Origin: Erpobdella octoculata
Taxonomy: Eukaryota > Annelida > Clitellata > Hirudinida > Erpobdellidae
Assembly: GCA_963978895.1 (NCBI GenBank)
Contig: OZ022238.1
Coordinates: 18,416,371 to 18,480,370 of the forward strand
Reading direction: 5' to 3'
Length of the DNA: 64,000 nt
This document shows positions 23,860 to 35,365 of the stretch, in pieces. The position numbers and the translations under genes are program-made. The notes under the pieces are model-generated. The model had not been told where the DNA came from. It made no database searches and was given only the letters and a program-made list of their open reading frames with translations. Position 1 is the first letter of the stretch, and the number at the start of each line of letters is the position of its first letter.

Positions 23860-24262
23860 CTAGCGGAGATACCCGCGTTGCCCAGGTTTTTTAGAGGTTT
23901 TTCTAATGTATGTCTCTTTCTCTCCCGTTTCCTTTCCTACCTGCTTTCTCACTCCTGTTCGCTTTCCCGTTTTTGGTCGTTTTTCCGCTGCCGGTCGCTT
24001 TCCCGCTCCCGGTCGCTTTCCCGCTCCCGGTCGCTTTCCCGCTCCCGGTCGCTTTCCCGCTCCCGGTCGCTTTCCCGTTCCCGGTCGCTTTCCCGCTCCC
24101 GGTCGCTTTCCCGCTCCCGGTCGATTTCCCGTTCCCGGTCGCTGTCCCGTTCCCGCTCACGTTTGCTCTCCCATTCCCGCTCACGCTTGCTTTTCCGTTC
24201 CCGCTCGCTGTCCGTTCCGGGTCTCTTTCCCGTTTCTATAATAGACAAACTAACCCACAAAC
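23860..24262 (-). mobile_element. Helitron family B with 18-bp minisatellite, complete
   Basis: The minus-strand 3' end is CTAG at 23860-23863, with GGGCAACGCGGGTATCTCCG as a weakened hairpin before it. About ten 18-bp units lie at 23985-24145. The 5' side is GAATGTTTGTGGGTTAGTTT. It is homologous to 37558-37886. Confidence 0.8.
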
Positions 24263-24264
24263 AT

Positions 24265-24947
24265 TCATATATATATATAGTCTTAGCAAATCTATTTTAC
24301 GTTTTATAGGCTAGCAGAAGTTATGAAAGAATGTGAAAGAGAAAATGAGTGGGAACGGGAACGGGAACGGGAGAGCAACCGTAACCGGGAATGGGAGAGC
24401 AAGCATGACCGGGAACGGGAGAGCAAGCGTGAGCGGGAACGGGAAAGCGACCGGGAACGGGAAAGCGACCGGGAACGGGAAAGCGACCGGGAACGGGAAA
24501 GCGACCGAGAACGGGAAAGCGACCGGGAACGGGAAAGCGACCGGGAACGGGAAAGCGACCGGGAACGGGAAAGCGACCGAGAACGGGAAAGCGACCGGGA
24601 ACGGGAAAGCGACCGGGAACGGGAAAGCGACCGGGAACGGGAAAGCGACCGGGAACGCGGAAAGCGACCGGGAACGCGGAAAGCGACCGGGAACGCGGAA
24701 AGCGACCGGGAACGCGGAAAGCGACTGGAATCGGGAGAGCAAGCTTGGAAGGAAACGCGAGCAAGAGAGAAAATCGATAACAAAACGTCTGAGCGGGAAA
24801 GCGACGGGGAGCTGGAAAACGACCGAGAGCGGAAAAGCGACCGGGAACGCTACGAAAACGGGAAAGTGGAGAAGGGAACGGGAGCGAGAGAGACAAACAT
24901 TAGAAAAACCTCTAAAAACCCCGGGCAACGCCGGGTAACCCCGCTAG
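24265..24947 (+). mobile_element. Helitron family B with 18-bp minisatellite, complete 3' end
   Basis: About 13 near-perfect units of GGGAACGGGAAAGCGACC (24435-24650) are followed by four 20-bp variants with an inserted GC. The same distal block as in 15540-15744 follows, then hairpin and CTAG at 24944-24947. It pairs head-to-head with the previous unit, exactly as at 14755-15744. Confidence 0.82.
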
Positions 24948-25009
24948 TATATATATATATATAAGCGTTACAGAATCATTAAACAGCCAGTGACGTGGTC
25001 TACTATTAT

Positions 25010-25246
<237 letters not shown>

Positions 25247-25354
25247 AAACGGTTCTTTTAGATTCAAAATTTTTAGCTCGTTGACTCAGATGAAGAGGCA
25301 AATAAAAGCATTTTTTTAAATTTATTTTTTATCTTTACTTGTTTTAAACTTCAT

Positions 25355-25630
25355 TAAAAAAACAAGTAAGGAAAAAAAATTGATTTATCAACACAAACTT
25401 TGATTTTAAATACACTCGATTAAGAAATACGAAAAATGTTAAAATTAGGTTTTTTTTAATTGAATCATGTATTGTCATTTAATATAAAGCTATGCTAAAA
25501 GTTTCAGCTTCCTAGCTAGTCAAAAAGATGGTTAAATTTTACTTGCAAGATTTGCGTACAGAGAAACCCACGCACACACACACATACACTCAAACACAAA
25601 TTGTAGCCTAATTAAAAGTTTGTAAAAACA
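25355..25630 (+). repeat. Dispersed repeat family X, copy 3 (fullest)
   Basis: Contains all shared blocks in order: CACAAACTTTGATTTTAAAT, ATCATGTATTGTCATTTAAT, TTTCAGCTTCCTAGCTAGTC, TTTTACTTGCAAGATTTGCG, a CA microsatellite and CAAATTGTAGCCTAATTAAA. Confidence 0.82.
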
Positions 25631-25639
25631 ACAACATGA

Positions 25640-26540
25640 ATAGCACATTTATAGAAATATGTTTTTGAATAACTATTATGTCTGCATCCGCTTTTTCTTA
25701 GATTTTATTCAAAGCTTCATGGTCAGCGATTTTTAATAGATTCATTTGACAAAAAAAGATTCTCCGAGTCTTGCCTCTTGCCCCCGTTCCGGAAAAATTA
25801 GAACTCTACGCCCGTTCATGTAATCATACATACTATTATAAAGTAATTAAATCATTGAAAATATTTCCAAATAGCTACTTGATTTTAGCTATATACCTCC
25901 GAGTTGAAATTTTTCACTCTGGTATCATCTGCCGAGTTATGGTTCTTCAACCAACTTTTTACATAGGGAACTGCTCTCCAATTGTTCAATGAGCGACCAA
26001 TTAAGAGAAAGCATAGGCAGAGGAGGCGGAAAGCAAATGCCTCCCAATTTTTGGGCCTCAATAATTTTCGGGCAATCAGGGGTATGAGATAAAATCAAGA
26101 GCAAAGTTTTGGTAATGTGACTAGCCCACACAACCAACAATAAGATTAATTGAATGTAATTTTTTCTGAATAACAGGGGGCTCGCACGAACCATAACATT
26201 CACATCAGGGGGTTTGCGCGAACCCCTGCGAACCCCTAGGAAAGCACTACTGGTTACATGTGTAAAAAAAACCAAACCTTACAATAACTTTCTTACTGTT
26301 TTTCTATTTTAATTATTATTTCAAGACATGTTTATTCTGATAACCAATGTTGCCGATTTCATTACATGTCAACTGTTGATTCAAATTTTTTAAATAAATA
26401 TTAACTCAATTATTATTTATTTATTTATCTACAAAAAGTCCAAATGAGTTTAACAGCGCATCAAAAAACTCATGGTCCAGAAAGTGTCATCTCTTTTTAG
26501 TTTGTTGCTGTAAATACATAATTTAGTGTTTTTATTAATA
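25640..26540. other. Intronic stretch without recognised element
   Basis: A G/C-rich imperfect palindrome (TTTGCGCGAACCCCTGCGAA) lies at 26210-26230 and may be part of an unclassified transposon. A 112-codon minus-strand frame there has no recognised motif. Confidence 0.4.
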
Positions 26541-26547
26541 CAAATAG

Positions 26548-26823
26548 CCAGTATGAATTTGGCCTTTCATCGTAGAACTTGGCAGAGCTCTAGCTTTTTT
26601 TCTGGAATACTTCGTGAGTCCTGGCTTGCTGTTGATGATTCATATGACACCTTGCTGTGCAGCCACACTAATGATCCGGATGGAGGACCAAACTGGTTCA
26701 TGGTTGATCTGGAACAACTGGCTAAAACTGTTTACATCCGAGTGCTAACCAGATATACATCATATTCTCCAAACAGTAATTGGTTTTCTTTTAAACTTGA
26801 AAATTATGATTTTGAATAAATAT
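26548..26823 (+). CDS. Gene A exon 3: first half of an F-type-lectin-like (FTP/F5-8C) domain
   Basis: The acceptor AATACAAATAG precedes the exon, which continues the phase left by exon 2. The protein reads NLAFHRRTWQSS, AVDDSYDT, LLCSHTNDPDG and NWFMVDLEQ, then FKLENYDF. This is the pattern of fucolectin/F-type-lectin domains (N.A, QSS, AVDG, CSHT, WW.VDLG, L.NF). These domains bind fucosylated glycans on cell surfaces; the usual R-x-D binding loop is replaced by RYTS, so fucose binding is doubtful. The 3' border is unclear. A GT at 26824 gives the right phase but leaves a TAA at 26817 in frame; an alternative donor at 26776 (ACA|GTAATT) also keeps phase and avoids the stop but trims the domain. 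A pseudogene remains possible. Confidence 0.6.
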
Positions 26824-26873
26824 GTCATATTGTTTTTTTAATTTTCTAATTAATTTTGCAAAAATTAACGTAG

Positions 26874-27118
26874 GAATGAGATGCAAAAACCTGACAATTG
26901 GAGTTACAAACACATCATGGATGATTCAAGCACCAATAAGAAACACTTATCCTCTGTGTGGTATCTACACTGACGATCCTCCAATTGCTGATTGGTTCAG
27001 AGTAAATTGTTCTCTTTCTACACCTCCTGCAAGATACGTCATCGTCCAGCAACCTTTTTATAGAGCCATTTATGGTGGATTCATGTCTTTGTGTGAAGTG
27101 CAGGTTTTTAATAATTAG
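26874..27118 (+). CDS. Gene A exon 4: second half of the F-type-lectin-like domain
   Basis: The acceptor ATTAACGTAG precedes the exon, which enters in the phase expected from a phase-1 donor. The sequence has MRCKNLTIG, PLCGIYTDD, DWFRVNCS, ARYVIVQQP and the closing GFMSLCEVQVFNN before TAG at 27116-27118. The pattern C..., V.C, RYV.IQ, L.LCEV.V is the C-terminal half of F-type lectin domains and ends exactly where the domain normally ends, so this is the last coding exon. A downstream block (27895-29165) is duplicated at the right edge of the window. Confidence 0.68.
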
Positions 27119-27327
27119 TTTCAATACTAAGTGATAACAGTCTAACATAAAGAAAGAAAGACTGAAAGTTATAAGGTTTTAATTTCTTCTTTTTGCTGAT
27201 GACACTAATGCACCAACCTCAATAAATTACCTTCTAAAACAAATTGTGAATTAATCTTTGTCTTTTAATGGTTTGCCAGTAAAATTTTGTTACTGAATAT
27301 CAGCAAAACTAACTATATTATTTTACT

Positions 27328-27656
27328 CAGGACTGGATTAACCATTAGGCAAACAGGCACGTGCCTTGGGCACCAAGCGTTTAGGAGGGAGGGGCACTAC
27401 AGGTCCTCAAGAAATATGTTTTTTGAACAAATTTAAGTTCAGAAACAACTGAATTTTAATGCAGTTATACTTTATTGTAGGTTTTATATTATTGATAGCA
27501 GTATAAACTACAAATATAGTTGTTATTAACTGTTTTCTTTGCATAATTTTAAACATACCAGTGGTCACTTTCAGTGAAAGATCAGGGGCCCCGGGCAGTA
27601 GGGAGCACCCATGTGAGTTTGTTCCTTTAGCACTAAAATGGCTTAATCCGGCCCTG
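27328..27656. mobile_element. hAT-type MITE
   Basis: The terminal inverted repeats are CAGGACTGGATTAACC on the left and CAGGGCCGGATTAAGCC on the right (reverse complement). The flanks ATTTTACT (27320-27327) and GTTTTACT (27657-27664) form an 8-bp target duplication with one mismatch. The size is 329 bp, with no ORF. It lies just downstream of gene A. Confidence 0.85.
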
Positions 27657-27894
27657 GTTTTACTTTAGTCGAAAAATAACAGATGACATTGTTTATCTAT
27701 TAATATTAAGTTGCAAGTTTTTGAAAGTTGTGATTGATAAACATTTAAAATGGTTGCTTCATACAATTGATATTAAAAATAAAATATAAAAACTAATGGT
27801 ATAATTTTTAGATTAAAACCTTTTATTGATAACAAAACTGTTTTTATGTTTTACCACTTGAAAGTTTATATTTTTCTGACATATCGTAACACTG

Positions 27895-29165
27895 TATTTG
27901 CTTCAAACAATATTTTTCGTCTTAATTGTCTAATAATAATTCAAAAACAGGCTATTTGTTTCAACTTCCTCCAACTATCTTAACGAAAGCGAATTTTATC
28001 AAACATGTTCTATTGAAAATAAACAAAATATTTTTTTTAAAGATCAATCTGTGTTTAAATACACTATTACTTTCTTCAGTTTTTATTAGTTTTTTTCTTA
28101 AAATGCAACAGTGTGCCCATGAACAACTTTCGTTTTAGTCGTGTATATGGTTTGGATTTTGATAGGACAAATTGAAAACTGTTTTCTATCAAATGTGTTG
28201 TTTTTTGAGTTTGGTCTGACAGTACAAAATCAGATTCATTTTTATCATTTTTTGCATTTTTCAAGAAACTATCTGAAGATTACTTTCTCATTAAATAATT
28301 TGTTTTTTACTCCTTTTTATCGTAGTTTGTGTCTATCATCTATTTATTCTTTTGTGTTTTTATTTTGTGTTTTTACAAACTTTTATTTAGGTTACAATCT
28401 TTTTGTGTGTGTGTGGCTTTCTCTGTACGCAAATCTTGCAAGTAAAATTTAACCAGCTTTTTGACTAGTTAGGAAGCTGAAACTTTCAGCATATTGGATG
28501 AAAATACATGATTCAATTAAAAAAATTTAATTTGAACATATTTCGTATTTCTAAATTGAATGTATTTGAAATTAAAGTTTGTGTTAAAAAACTCGTCTTT
28601 TCCTTTGCTTGTAATTTTATTGTTTTTCTTCTTGAATAAATATTTTAATATTTGCATTTTATGTAAGATTGAAGTTTGTGGTAGAGGAAACGAGAATGAG
28701 TTAAGGTCCTGTGGTTTGAGAGACAAACTCTTGAAAACGAGGCGTGTGATAGCTCTTTTCCTGAGCGGAGTTAAACTGCGCTGCACCAGTGAAGCATTGC
28801 ACTTACATGTAATAACTGGTCAACTGATGCAATGGAGGCATCGATCTTTTTGAGTAGCCACGTGAGAACTGCTTTGAGATTGAAATGTTTTTGCAGGAAC
28901 ATTCCTAAAACAAGTCAAAACCACTTTGACGGTTCAAGCAAGAAACGCCATATGATGTTGAGAATAGGAGCATCAGCAGTTTTTGTTTGAATGTCATTCA
29001 CTTTACTGTTAAAAAAGCCGAAAATTTGTTGGTAGAGTTTCCGCCATCACTTTTTCTCTGGCTGCAGCAATCGACCGATACGGCGCCGACGGCGCCAAAG
29101 TAAAACCGCGTTTCTACTGCACAAGTCGATGACTGTCCGGTAGATGTTGTTGTCACGGAGACTGC
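27895..29165. repeat. Duplicated block downstream of gene A, copy 1
   Basis: It aligns with 62585-63999: GATCAATCTGTGTTTAAATA, TCTATCAAATGTGTTGTTT, GTTTGGTCTGA, then AAACGAGGCGTGTGATAG, GGAGTTAAACTGCGCTG and GATGGCGCCAAAG-like ends. This copy carries a family X insertion (28385-28600). The other copy carries a different ~430-bp insertion (62665-63095). On the minus strand both have a short protein-like stretch (LSDQT..TTHLIEN) with differing residues around it, perhaps an old transposon gene; I do not recognise it. Confidence 0.75.
28385..28600 (-). repeat. Dispersed repeat family X, copy 4
   Basis: Reverse orientation: CGCAAATCTTGCAAGTAAAA, TTTGACTAGTTAGGAAGCTG, ATGAAAATACATGATTCAAT and ATTAAAGTTTGTGTTAAAAA. 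Confidence 0.82.
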
Positions 29166-29637
29166 TCAAGCCCTTTAAACTCCAAACTTTGTTTTTTAAC
29201 TGCTTAAATTTTTTTTCTTGTCGTTTCGTATTTACTTTTTGAGATGACACTATGTATCAAACCATGAAACGGTTGATTTAGCATACATAATCACGATAAT
29301 TACCGTTGCATGAATTTAAGAAGTCAAATCGGCGTTTCGTTGTAGCTTTCAAATAATTCCTTCACGTGAACCGGTGGATAGAAGATCAATTCAGCTGGCG
29401 GGGGATCTTTTGTGAACATGCCGGTGTGCTAATGAACCGTTAAAAGGTGTTTTGAGTTTAGTACACTAGTTCCTTAATTTGGTTTTAGACACAGATGCAA
29501 ATAACGCAAGAATACGAGCTGTGCTGAATTAAATCTTATTATATTAGTTTATTAAGCGCAGGAATAAAACTTCTTGCCTTTACAAAAATGCTAGACCAAA
29601 AAAATCACACCCCAACGTCAGAGTAGAAATACAAATA
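29166..29637. other. No feature recognised
   Basis: Unique-looking sequence between the duplicated block and the LINE. A 67-codon minus-strand frame (29047-29250) overlaps its start but shows no motif. Confidence 0.4.
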
Positions 29638-29792
29638 ATAATATTATAAAATTATTATTATTATACAGGGTTTTTTATATAGATCTTTTTTACAAAATAA
29701 AAGTCGCAAAAGCGCACTGCACAATTAAACGGAAGAGAACAAATCTGGCTTGAGCCGTTCACGAAAGACACTAAAAGGCATCGTTGGATCCT

Positions 29793-31124
29793 TCAGAGCG
29801 GTGGGAAGGCCACAGGATCAGCCACAGAAAAACCACGCCTGCCAATCGTCACAGTCTCCGTCTGAGGGACAAGTAGATTGCCGGCCACCGCCGATCGAAG
29901 ATGAGACCGACCAAAGAGTTGAGAGACCGGAACACATAACTCCTGAAGATAGACAGGAGCCCTGCCACAGAGGCACTTATAAACCATAGAGCATAGTTTG
30001 AAACGGATTTTCTGCGGAAAGGAAAGCCAATGAAGCCGCGTCCGCATCAGACCCGAAACGCTGGCCAAACCAGGCAATCGCAGCACGAGACGGGCAGCTG
30101 CCCAAAGAACAGATTGAAGCCTGATGATCTGGAACAGCGGTAGACCGGCCAGGACCCCGTTGCAATAGTCAATCCAGCTGTGCACCAGTGCTTTTACAAG
30201 GGAGTGAGCAGAGTCTGTAGTGAGGCTCCTGTGGATGACACGTAGCTGACAAATATGGTAGAAACAGGTACGGGTGAGATGGGAAATGTGTGTTTCCGTG
30301 GACAAATCATGGTCAACCAGCAACCCAAGATCCCGAAGCCTGACCGAAACCTCAGCAATGTCCACATCCCCCATCAAACAATGCCTCAGCCGTCGAGATG
30401 AACCCAGCCATATCAGCTCAGTCTTTGATGGATTGAGTTTCAAACGATTACTGGCCATCCATGAGCTGATTTCGCCAATACAGGCAGACATTCTTGGCAC
30501 AAGATCAGAGCCTAACATCTGAGGAGAGTCACTGTAAATTTGCAGATTGTCAGCATAAGAGTGAACCGAAAACCCATGTCTGGCGGCGACACCGATAACA
30601 TCAGCAGTATAAACAAGAAACAGCACCGGACCAAGGACGGACCTCTGCGGTATCCCGTAGAGGAGAGAAGCCGACTCAGATGTGACATTGTTGCAGCGGA
30701 TGCAGTGGAACCGGCCCGTGAGGTAGGAGCCGAACCATTTCAGGACCGCACCCCCAAGACCAAACGAGTTATGAAGCCTATCACACAAGATCTGATGATC
30801 GACGGTGTCAAACGCAGTACTAAGGTCCAGAAGGCCCAGAAGTGTGATCCGTCCCAGATCGGCTGCTAAGTAGACATCCGAGAGCACCTTCAAGACAGCA
30901 GTGTCAGTAGAATGATGCTTTCTATAGGCTGACTGCCATCGTGGCAGGAGGTTATTTTTATTTAGATATATGTTCATCTGGTCGCCGACACATCGCTCCA
31001 ACAGCTTAGACAAATACGACAAATTGGAGATCGGACGATAGTTGGCAGGGTTATGCGGATCCAAGTTTGGTTTCTTGAGGACTGGCGTGATGATGGCATT
31101 TTTCTGAGTTGAGGGAAAAAACAT
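29793..31124 (-). pseudogene. LINE ORF2 reverse transcriptase domain
   Basis: A 443-codon open frame covers the RT domain: KNAIITPVLKKPNLDP, NYRPISNLSYLSKLLE, LLPRWQSAYRKHHSTDTAVL, LGLLDLSTAFDTVDHQIL (first catalytic Asp), GIPQRSVLGPVLFLVYT and SVHSYADNLQIY, then the thumb and C-terminus (LRDLGLLVDHDLSTETHI; ARLVLRLPG; WLSFPQKIRFKLCSMVYKCL). The catalytic YADD is YADN and the normally invariant G in PQGS is R, so the enzyme is predicted dead even where the frame is open. The stop at 29793 is followed by ~150 bp of 3' UTR. Confidence 0.9.
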
Positions 31125-31129
31125 TGTCT

Positions 31130-32546
31130 TAGCAAAGAGTTGGCCAGAAATGCCACCAATGGTGCCAGTTCATTAGAATATTATTTTATTATCCATGTTG
31201 GCACTGGGTCCAAGGAAGAGTTCTTGTTAGGTGAAGCCCTGATGAGACGGATGATGTAGTTAGCATCCACAGGCCTGAATCTAAGCAGCGAGCTGGAACA
31301 GCCTCCAGCACAATAGAGCGGACAAGAAGCAGACGAAGTAGACTGGCGAACACTCTCTGTTTTTTCTAAAAACGCTTTCAAGAGATCACTCGCCGCTAGA
31401 TCATTTGGTGAGGCTAAATAGCCACAGTCCTCGCCAAGCACCCCAGATAATGTTTTCCAGAGCTTTGCAGGATTACCTTGACTATCATCGATTTTCCTCT
31501 CCAGTAAGAATTTTGTTTCTGCCTAAAAAGACCGTGAGACGCCCGTACCTGGCTCATCCACAGAGTGCGATCATCCGGGTCTCGAGTCCGCTTGTAGCGC
31601 CACTCCAATAGTCCTTATTTCCGTTTCGAGGCTGTGCAATCACGATCAAACTACGGCGTAAGAGGCTGAAGGCAGCACGGGAGGGAGCATTTTGATCAAG
31701 AAGCGACGATAAGGTAGTGTCATAAATAGTGTCATAAAGCTCCTGGGCCTGATCAATAGACATATCCTCATAGACCACCGGATTGCACGGGAGGCTGCCA
31801 CGTAAATCGGACCGAAATCGCTCAGAGTCGAAACTCCTCCAAGCACGAGTATTAATCTCGACAAACCGAACTGGAGGAAGTCGGATCGGAACCCAGAATC
31901 GCACAAGAGAATGATCGGAGACCTGCGGCAAATTAACGACGACAGACAGAGATGGAAGATCAGATCTAGTAATAACCAAATCAAGAGTATTACCCTGCGA
32001 ATGCGTAGGATCGGTAACAAACTGCCCGAGGCCAAATGAACCTATGAGATCCAACAAACGAACAGAGTGTGGATCGAGAGTAATGTTGACCTTGACATTC
32101 AGATCTCCAGTAATAATGACCTGGCAATTGTACGTCGCCAATGCTTCAAAAATATTTCCTAGTTCTATGAAAAACAGATCACTCGCGGGGATGCTTTCAG
32201 GACGGTATATCAAAACAAAGATGAAACTCGTTTTAACGGATGAGAGCTTTGTAGTTATGATCTCAAATGTAATTGGCGTCAATCCCAAAGCGAGTGGATT
32301 GGCCGAGAGTGTGTCCCTTTGGATGACTGCAATTCCCCCATAAGAGCGGCCCCTTTCATCGGGCTCCCAAGCAGCTTCAATGCAGCGGTAACCAGGCAGA
32401 GTGATCTTTTTCAGGGCAACGTCGTCAAAACACTCATGGTAGGTCTCCACCAAACCAAAAATTGTTAATGTCTGAGATAATGGCAATTTTGTTTTGATGG
32501 ACCTCACGTTGAGACAGGGATCCCGAAGCACACCCCGGTAGCTCAT
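31130..32546 (-). pseudogene. LINE ORF2 endonuclease domain and linker
   Basis: The EEP-fold endonuclease nicks target DNA. The frame starts near ATG 32546 and shows LNVRSIKTK, GLVETYHE (catalytic Glu), PGYRCIEAAW, GRSYGGIAVI, TGDLNVKVN, DLIGSFGLGQFVTDPTH, TLDLVITRSD and VSDHSLVRFWV (catalytic SDH). The stretch between SIKTK and GLVET is shorter than usual, suggesting a small deletion. After residue ~320 the frame breaks; the linker continues in other frames (31608-31414, 31441-31181), with the motif SLDPVPTWIIK just before the reverse transcriptase. Confidence 0.85.
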
Positions 32547-32629
32547 CAATGAGGCTTGATCTCGATCCTCACTCCGGCGACCCCCCCGTCAGGCCACCGG
32601 CACCACCAGACCAGGATCTGCCTGTAGTG

Positions 32630-33120
32630 CTGGTCATATATATATGTGTGTAAACACAAAGTAATTGCTTTTATCTTTTAGTTTCCTTTATAATAATAAA
32701 ATAATTACAACGAACAAAACTAAATAAAATAGTTTTTTATTTTATATCCGTTACGCTTCCACTGCTAGACACCGGCGTCACCTTTGATGCTCGGATTTAT
32801 CATTGTTTTGAAACGCTTCCTGAAAAAATTGATTTTTTTTCATTTGTATACTTTTATAGAACAAATATTTGTTTTTATTGGCATAATTAGTAATTCCATA
32901 ACAATTATAAAAATACTTCGATTCAGCTTTTCAACAATTAAAAATCCTTACCAACATGCTCCAACAAAAAAAAACTTTTATAACGTCGTTTGAGCAAATT
33001 CAAAGCGGCTTACTCAAGCAAAACAAAGCCGGAGATTCATGCAGGCGTGACAAAACCCAATACGTTTCTAAGCATCGATTGGTGGCTTATGAAAAAGCTT
33101 TTGCAAATGATAGATATCCT
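32630..33120. other. No gene seen
   Basis: A short TA/TG repeat sits at 32636-32651. The rest is AT-rich with no recognised motif. Confidence 0.4.
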
Positions 33121-33124
33121 GTTT

Positions 33125-33320
33125 CGAGGATTCTAGGACTGTTCATCAAAGGACGATTCATCAAAGGACTGTTCATCAAGGACTATTCATCAAGGGACTA
33201 TTCATCAAAGGACTATTCATCAAAGGACTATTCATCAAAGGACTATTCATCAAAAGGACGGTTCATCATAAGGACTGTTCATCTAATGTCTATTCATCAA
33301 GCGGACTATTCATCAAAAAA
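33125..33320. repeat. 15-bp minisatellite, copy 2
   Basis: Units of GGACTATTCATCAAA in the orientation opposite to 5765-6035. The adjacent 120 bp (33320-33444) also match 5652-5764 in reverse. Confidence 0.85.
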
Positions 33321-33444
33321 TATTAAGAAAATTGTTTAAGATGTTATTTTCAACCAAAATATTTTACCAAAATGTAGAGTAGTTTATATCAAATTTACAG
33401 CGCTACTGTGCTTGCATCCAAATATTTCATACTTTATAATAGAA

Positions 33445-33930
33445 CTAGCAGGGTAACCGTCGTTGCCCGGGGTTTTTAGAGGTTTTTCAATCGTTTTTCT
33501 CTCTCGCTCCCGTTTCTTTGCCCGCTTGCTCTTACGCTCCCTGTCGCTCTCTTTTCCCGCTCCCGGTTGCCTTACCGATCCCGATTGCTTTCCCGCTCCC
33601 GGTCACAGCACCAGAAAAACTAAATTTGACTGTTTTCGTAAACCGTATATGTACACATTCACCAAAGGCCACAAACACATCAAAGTATCACGCATGCCCG
33701 CCGCACGCTATGTCATATCTGGCATCGGTCTTTTAACACCAAGGGGCAACGCTTCAAAGACACTTATGCCTCGAGCAATCAACAAGTTTGTAGAAGACAT
33801 GGTTGTAATATACAACAATTTTATTCGTCACATACAGTAAATAAAACAACTGGACAAGAAATAACGTCAAGGTCTTAAGATCAAACGAGCAAAAGACAAT
33901 TGAATAAAAAGTTTAAAAAAAGTGCCTTCA
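33445..33930 (-). mobile_element. Helitron (family B 3' end), uninterrupted copy of the 1922-5651 element
   Basis: The CTAG at 33445-33448 is preceded on the minus strand by GGGCAACGACGGTTACCCTG. The body matches 5517-5651 and 1922-2263 in reverse and lacks the LTR element, so it shows the pre-insertion state. A 125-codon + frame across it looks incidental because the matching copy does not keep the frame. Confidence 0.78.
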
Positions 33931-34427
33931 ACTGTTCGTACAAACTGTAGGTATATACACACTCAAACAGCCAGATACCATAAACCTCAGAACATCACTA
34001 AAACTACCACTTCTGCCACACTTTAAAGAAACGCACACGCTCGCTTTAGCGAGGTCACGAAAGGTTACACATTTCAAAGAGACGTTTACGCTCGTCTATA
34101 AATCATGCATACTTCAAACAAAAACTAAATACATTGGAAATCATTTTATTGATGTAAAAAACCTATTTTATTTTTGAATAAAAGTAGCGGTTGCGAATAG
34201 CGTCGAGAACAGCTAAAAAATGTAGCGGCGCTGCCATCAACGATCTCTTCAGCCAATAGTACCGCTCTTAACAACCCTGGTTGCCATCACTATTTTTTTA
34301 AAATTACTGATATGTTTAAAATTTATTTGATTAAAGATGAAGATTTGTCTTTTAAAAATACAGCAAATTACTTTACGCTGAAAATATCTTGGTTATATAC
34401 TGATAAAGGTTGTTGATATTGACTTCA
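33931..34427. other. No gene seen
   Basis: AT-rich, apparently unique. Two copies of an ACGCTCG.....CGAGGTC-like motif near 34030-34100 are too weak to call. Confidence 0.35.
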
Positions 34428-34600
34428 AAATTTGATGAATAGTCCTCTTGATGAATAGACTTTAGATGAACAGTCCTTATGATGAACCGTCCTCTTGATG
34501 AATAGTCCTTTGATGAATAGTCTCTTGATGAATAGTCCCTTGATGAATAGTCTTTGATGAACAGTCCCTTGATGAATCGTCCTTTGATGAAAAGTCCGCA
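34428..34600. repeat. 15-bp minisatellite, copy 3
   Basis: About ten units of TTTGATGAATAGTCC type, same orientation as copy 1, here without a Helitron next to it. Confidence 0.85.
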
Positions 34601-34677
34601 TACCGTGTTTACGAAATTCGTGCTGGGATTTAATAGCTATAATAAATACTGATAAATACACCAGTCACCAAGGAAAC

Positions 34678-34678
34678 A

Positions 34679-34772
<94 letters not shown>

Positions 34773-34792
34773 AAGAGGGAGAGAGAGAGAAA
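34678..34792. repeat. (GA)n microsatellite
   Basis: GA repeats with a few AAAG and GGGA interruptions. Confidence 0.95.
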
Positions 34793-35270
34793 TTGCGTCG
34801 TTTGTGTCAGCTATAACTAAAACTTTTATAATAATAATAAAAATAAATAATACATTTCTAAAAAATATTTTTTATTAAGATGTGAGCGTGGGGTTTTTAG
34901 TTTTTACGTTGCAGTGTCCCGTTCTCGAATTGCTGCTCAACTTAAGAATCTAATTAAACCAAACCCACGACAAGGTCAACTCCTTAACTGACCTTAACGA
35001 TGAACGATATTTCACTCTCAATGTTGTATATAGAGACATTTTTATTGAATAAAAGATTTTCGTTTAACACAATAAATTGATCATATTTTTCTTTGAACTC
35101 ATACACAAGACATTTACAGTTCTTCTCAAATTTTATCACATTGTAGTATACAGTTCAATTAGAAAGCATAGCACACTCTTTTACCAACACAAGTCATGTG
35201 AGTTGGGCTTTTAAATAGATTAGATTTCTAATCTATAAGCATTGTCTTAAAACACTTATAAACTATAACA

Positions 35271-35361
<91 letters not shown>
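35271..35361. repeat. (TA)n microsatellite
   Basis: Pure TA array. Confidence 0.93.

Positions 35362-35365
<4 letters not shown>

Larger units (their letters stand above)
29638..32620 (-). mobile_element. CR1-like LINE, 5'-truncated and inactivated
   Basis: Endonuclease and reverse transcriptase are in the expected order on the minus strand. A short 3' UTR follows, ending in an AATAATAATAATTTTATAAT-type tail, as CR1/L2 elements end in short repeats. It is notably GC-richer than the surrounding DNA, which suggests a different compositional history or recent arrival. Confidence 0.88.

Noticed and set aside
30274..30869. + strand frames within the LINE
   Set aside because: Antisense shadows of the reverse transcriptase frame.
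33463..33840. 125-codon + strand gene
   Set aside because: It lies in a Helitron; the inverted copy at 1922-2263 does not keep the frame.
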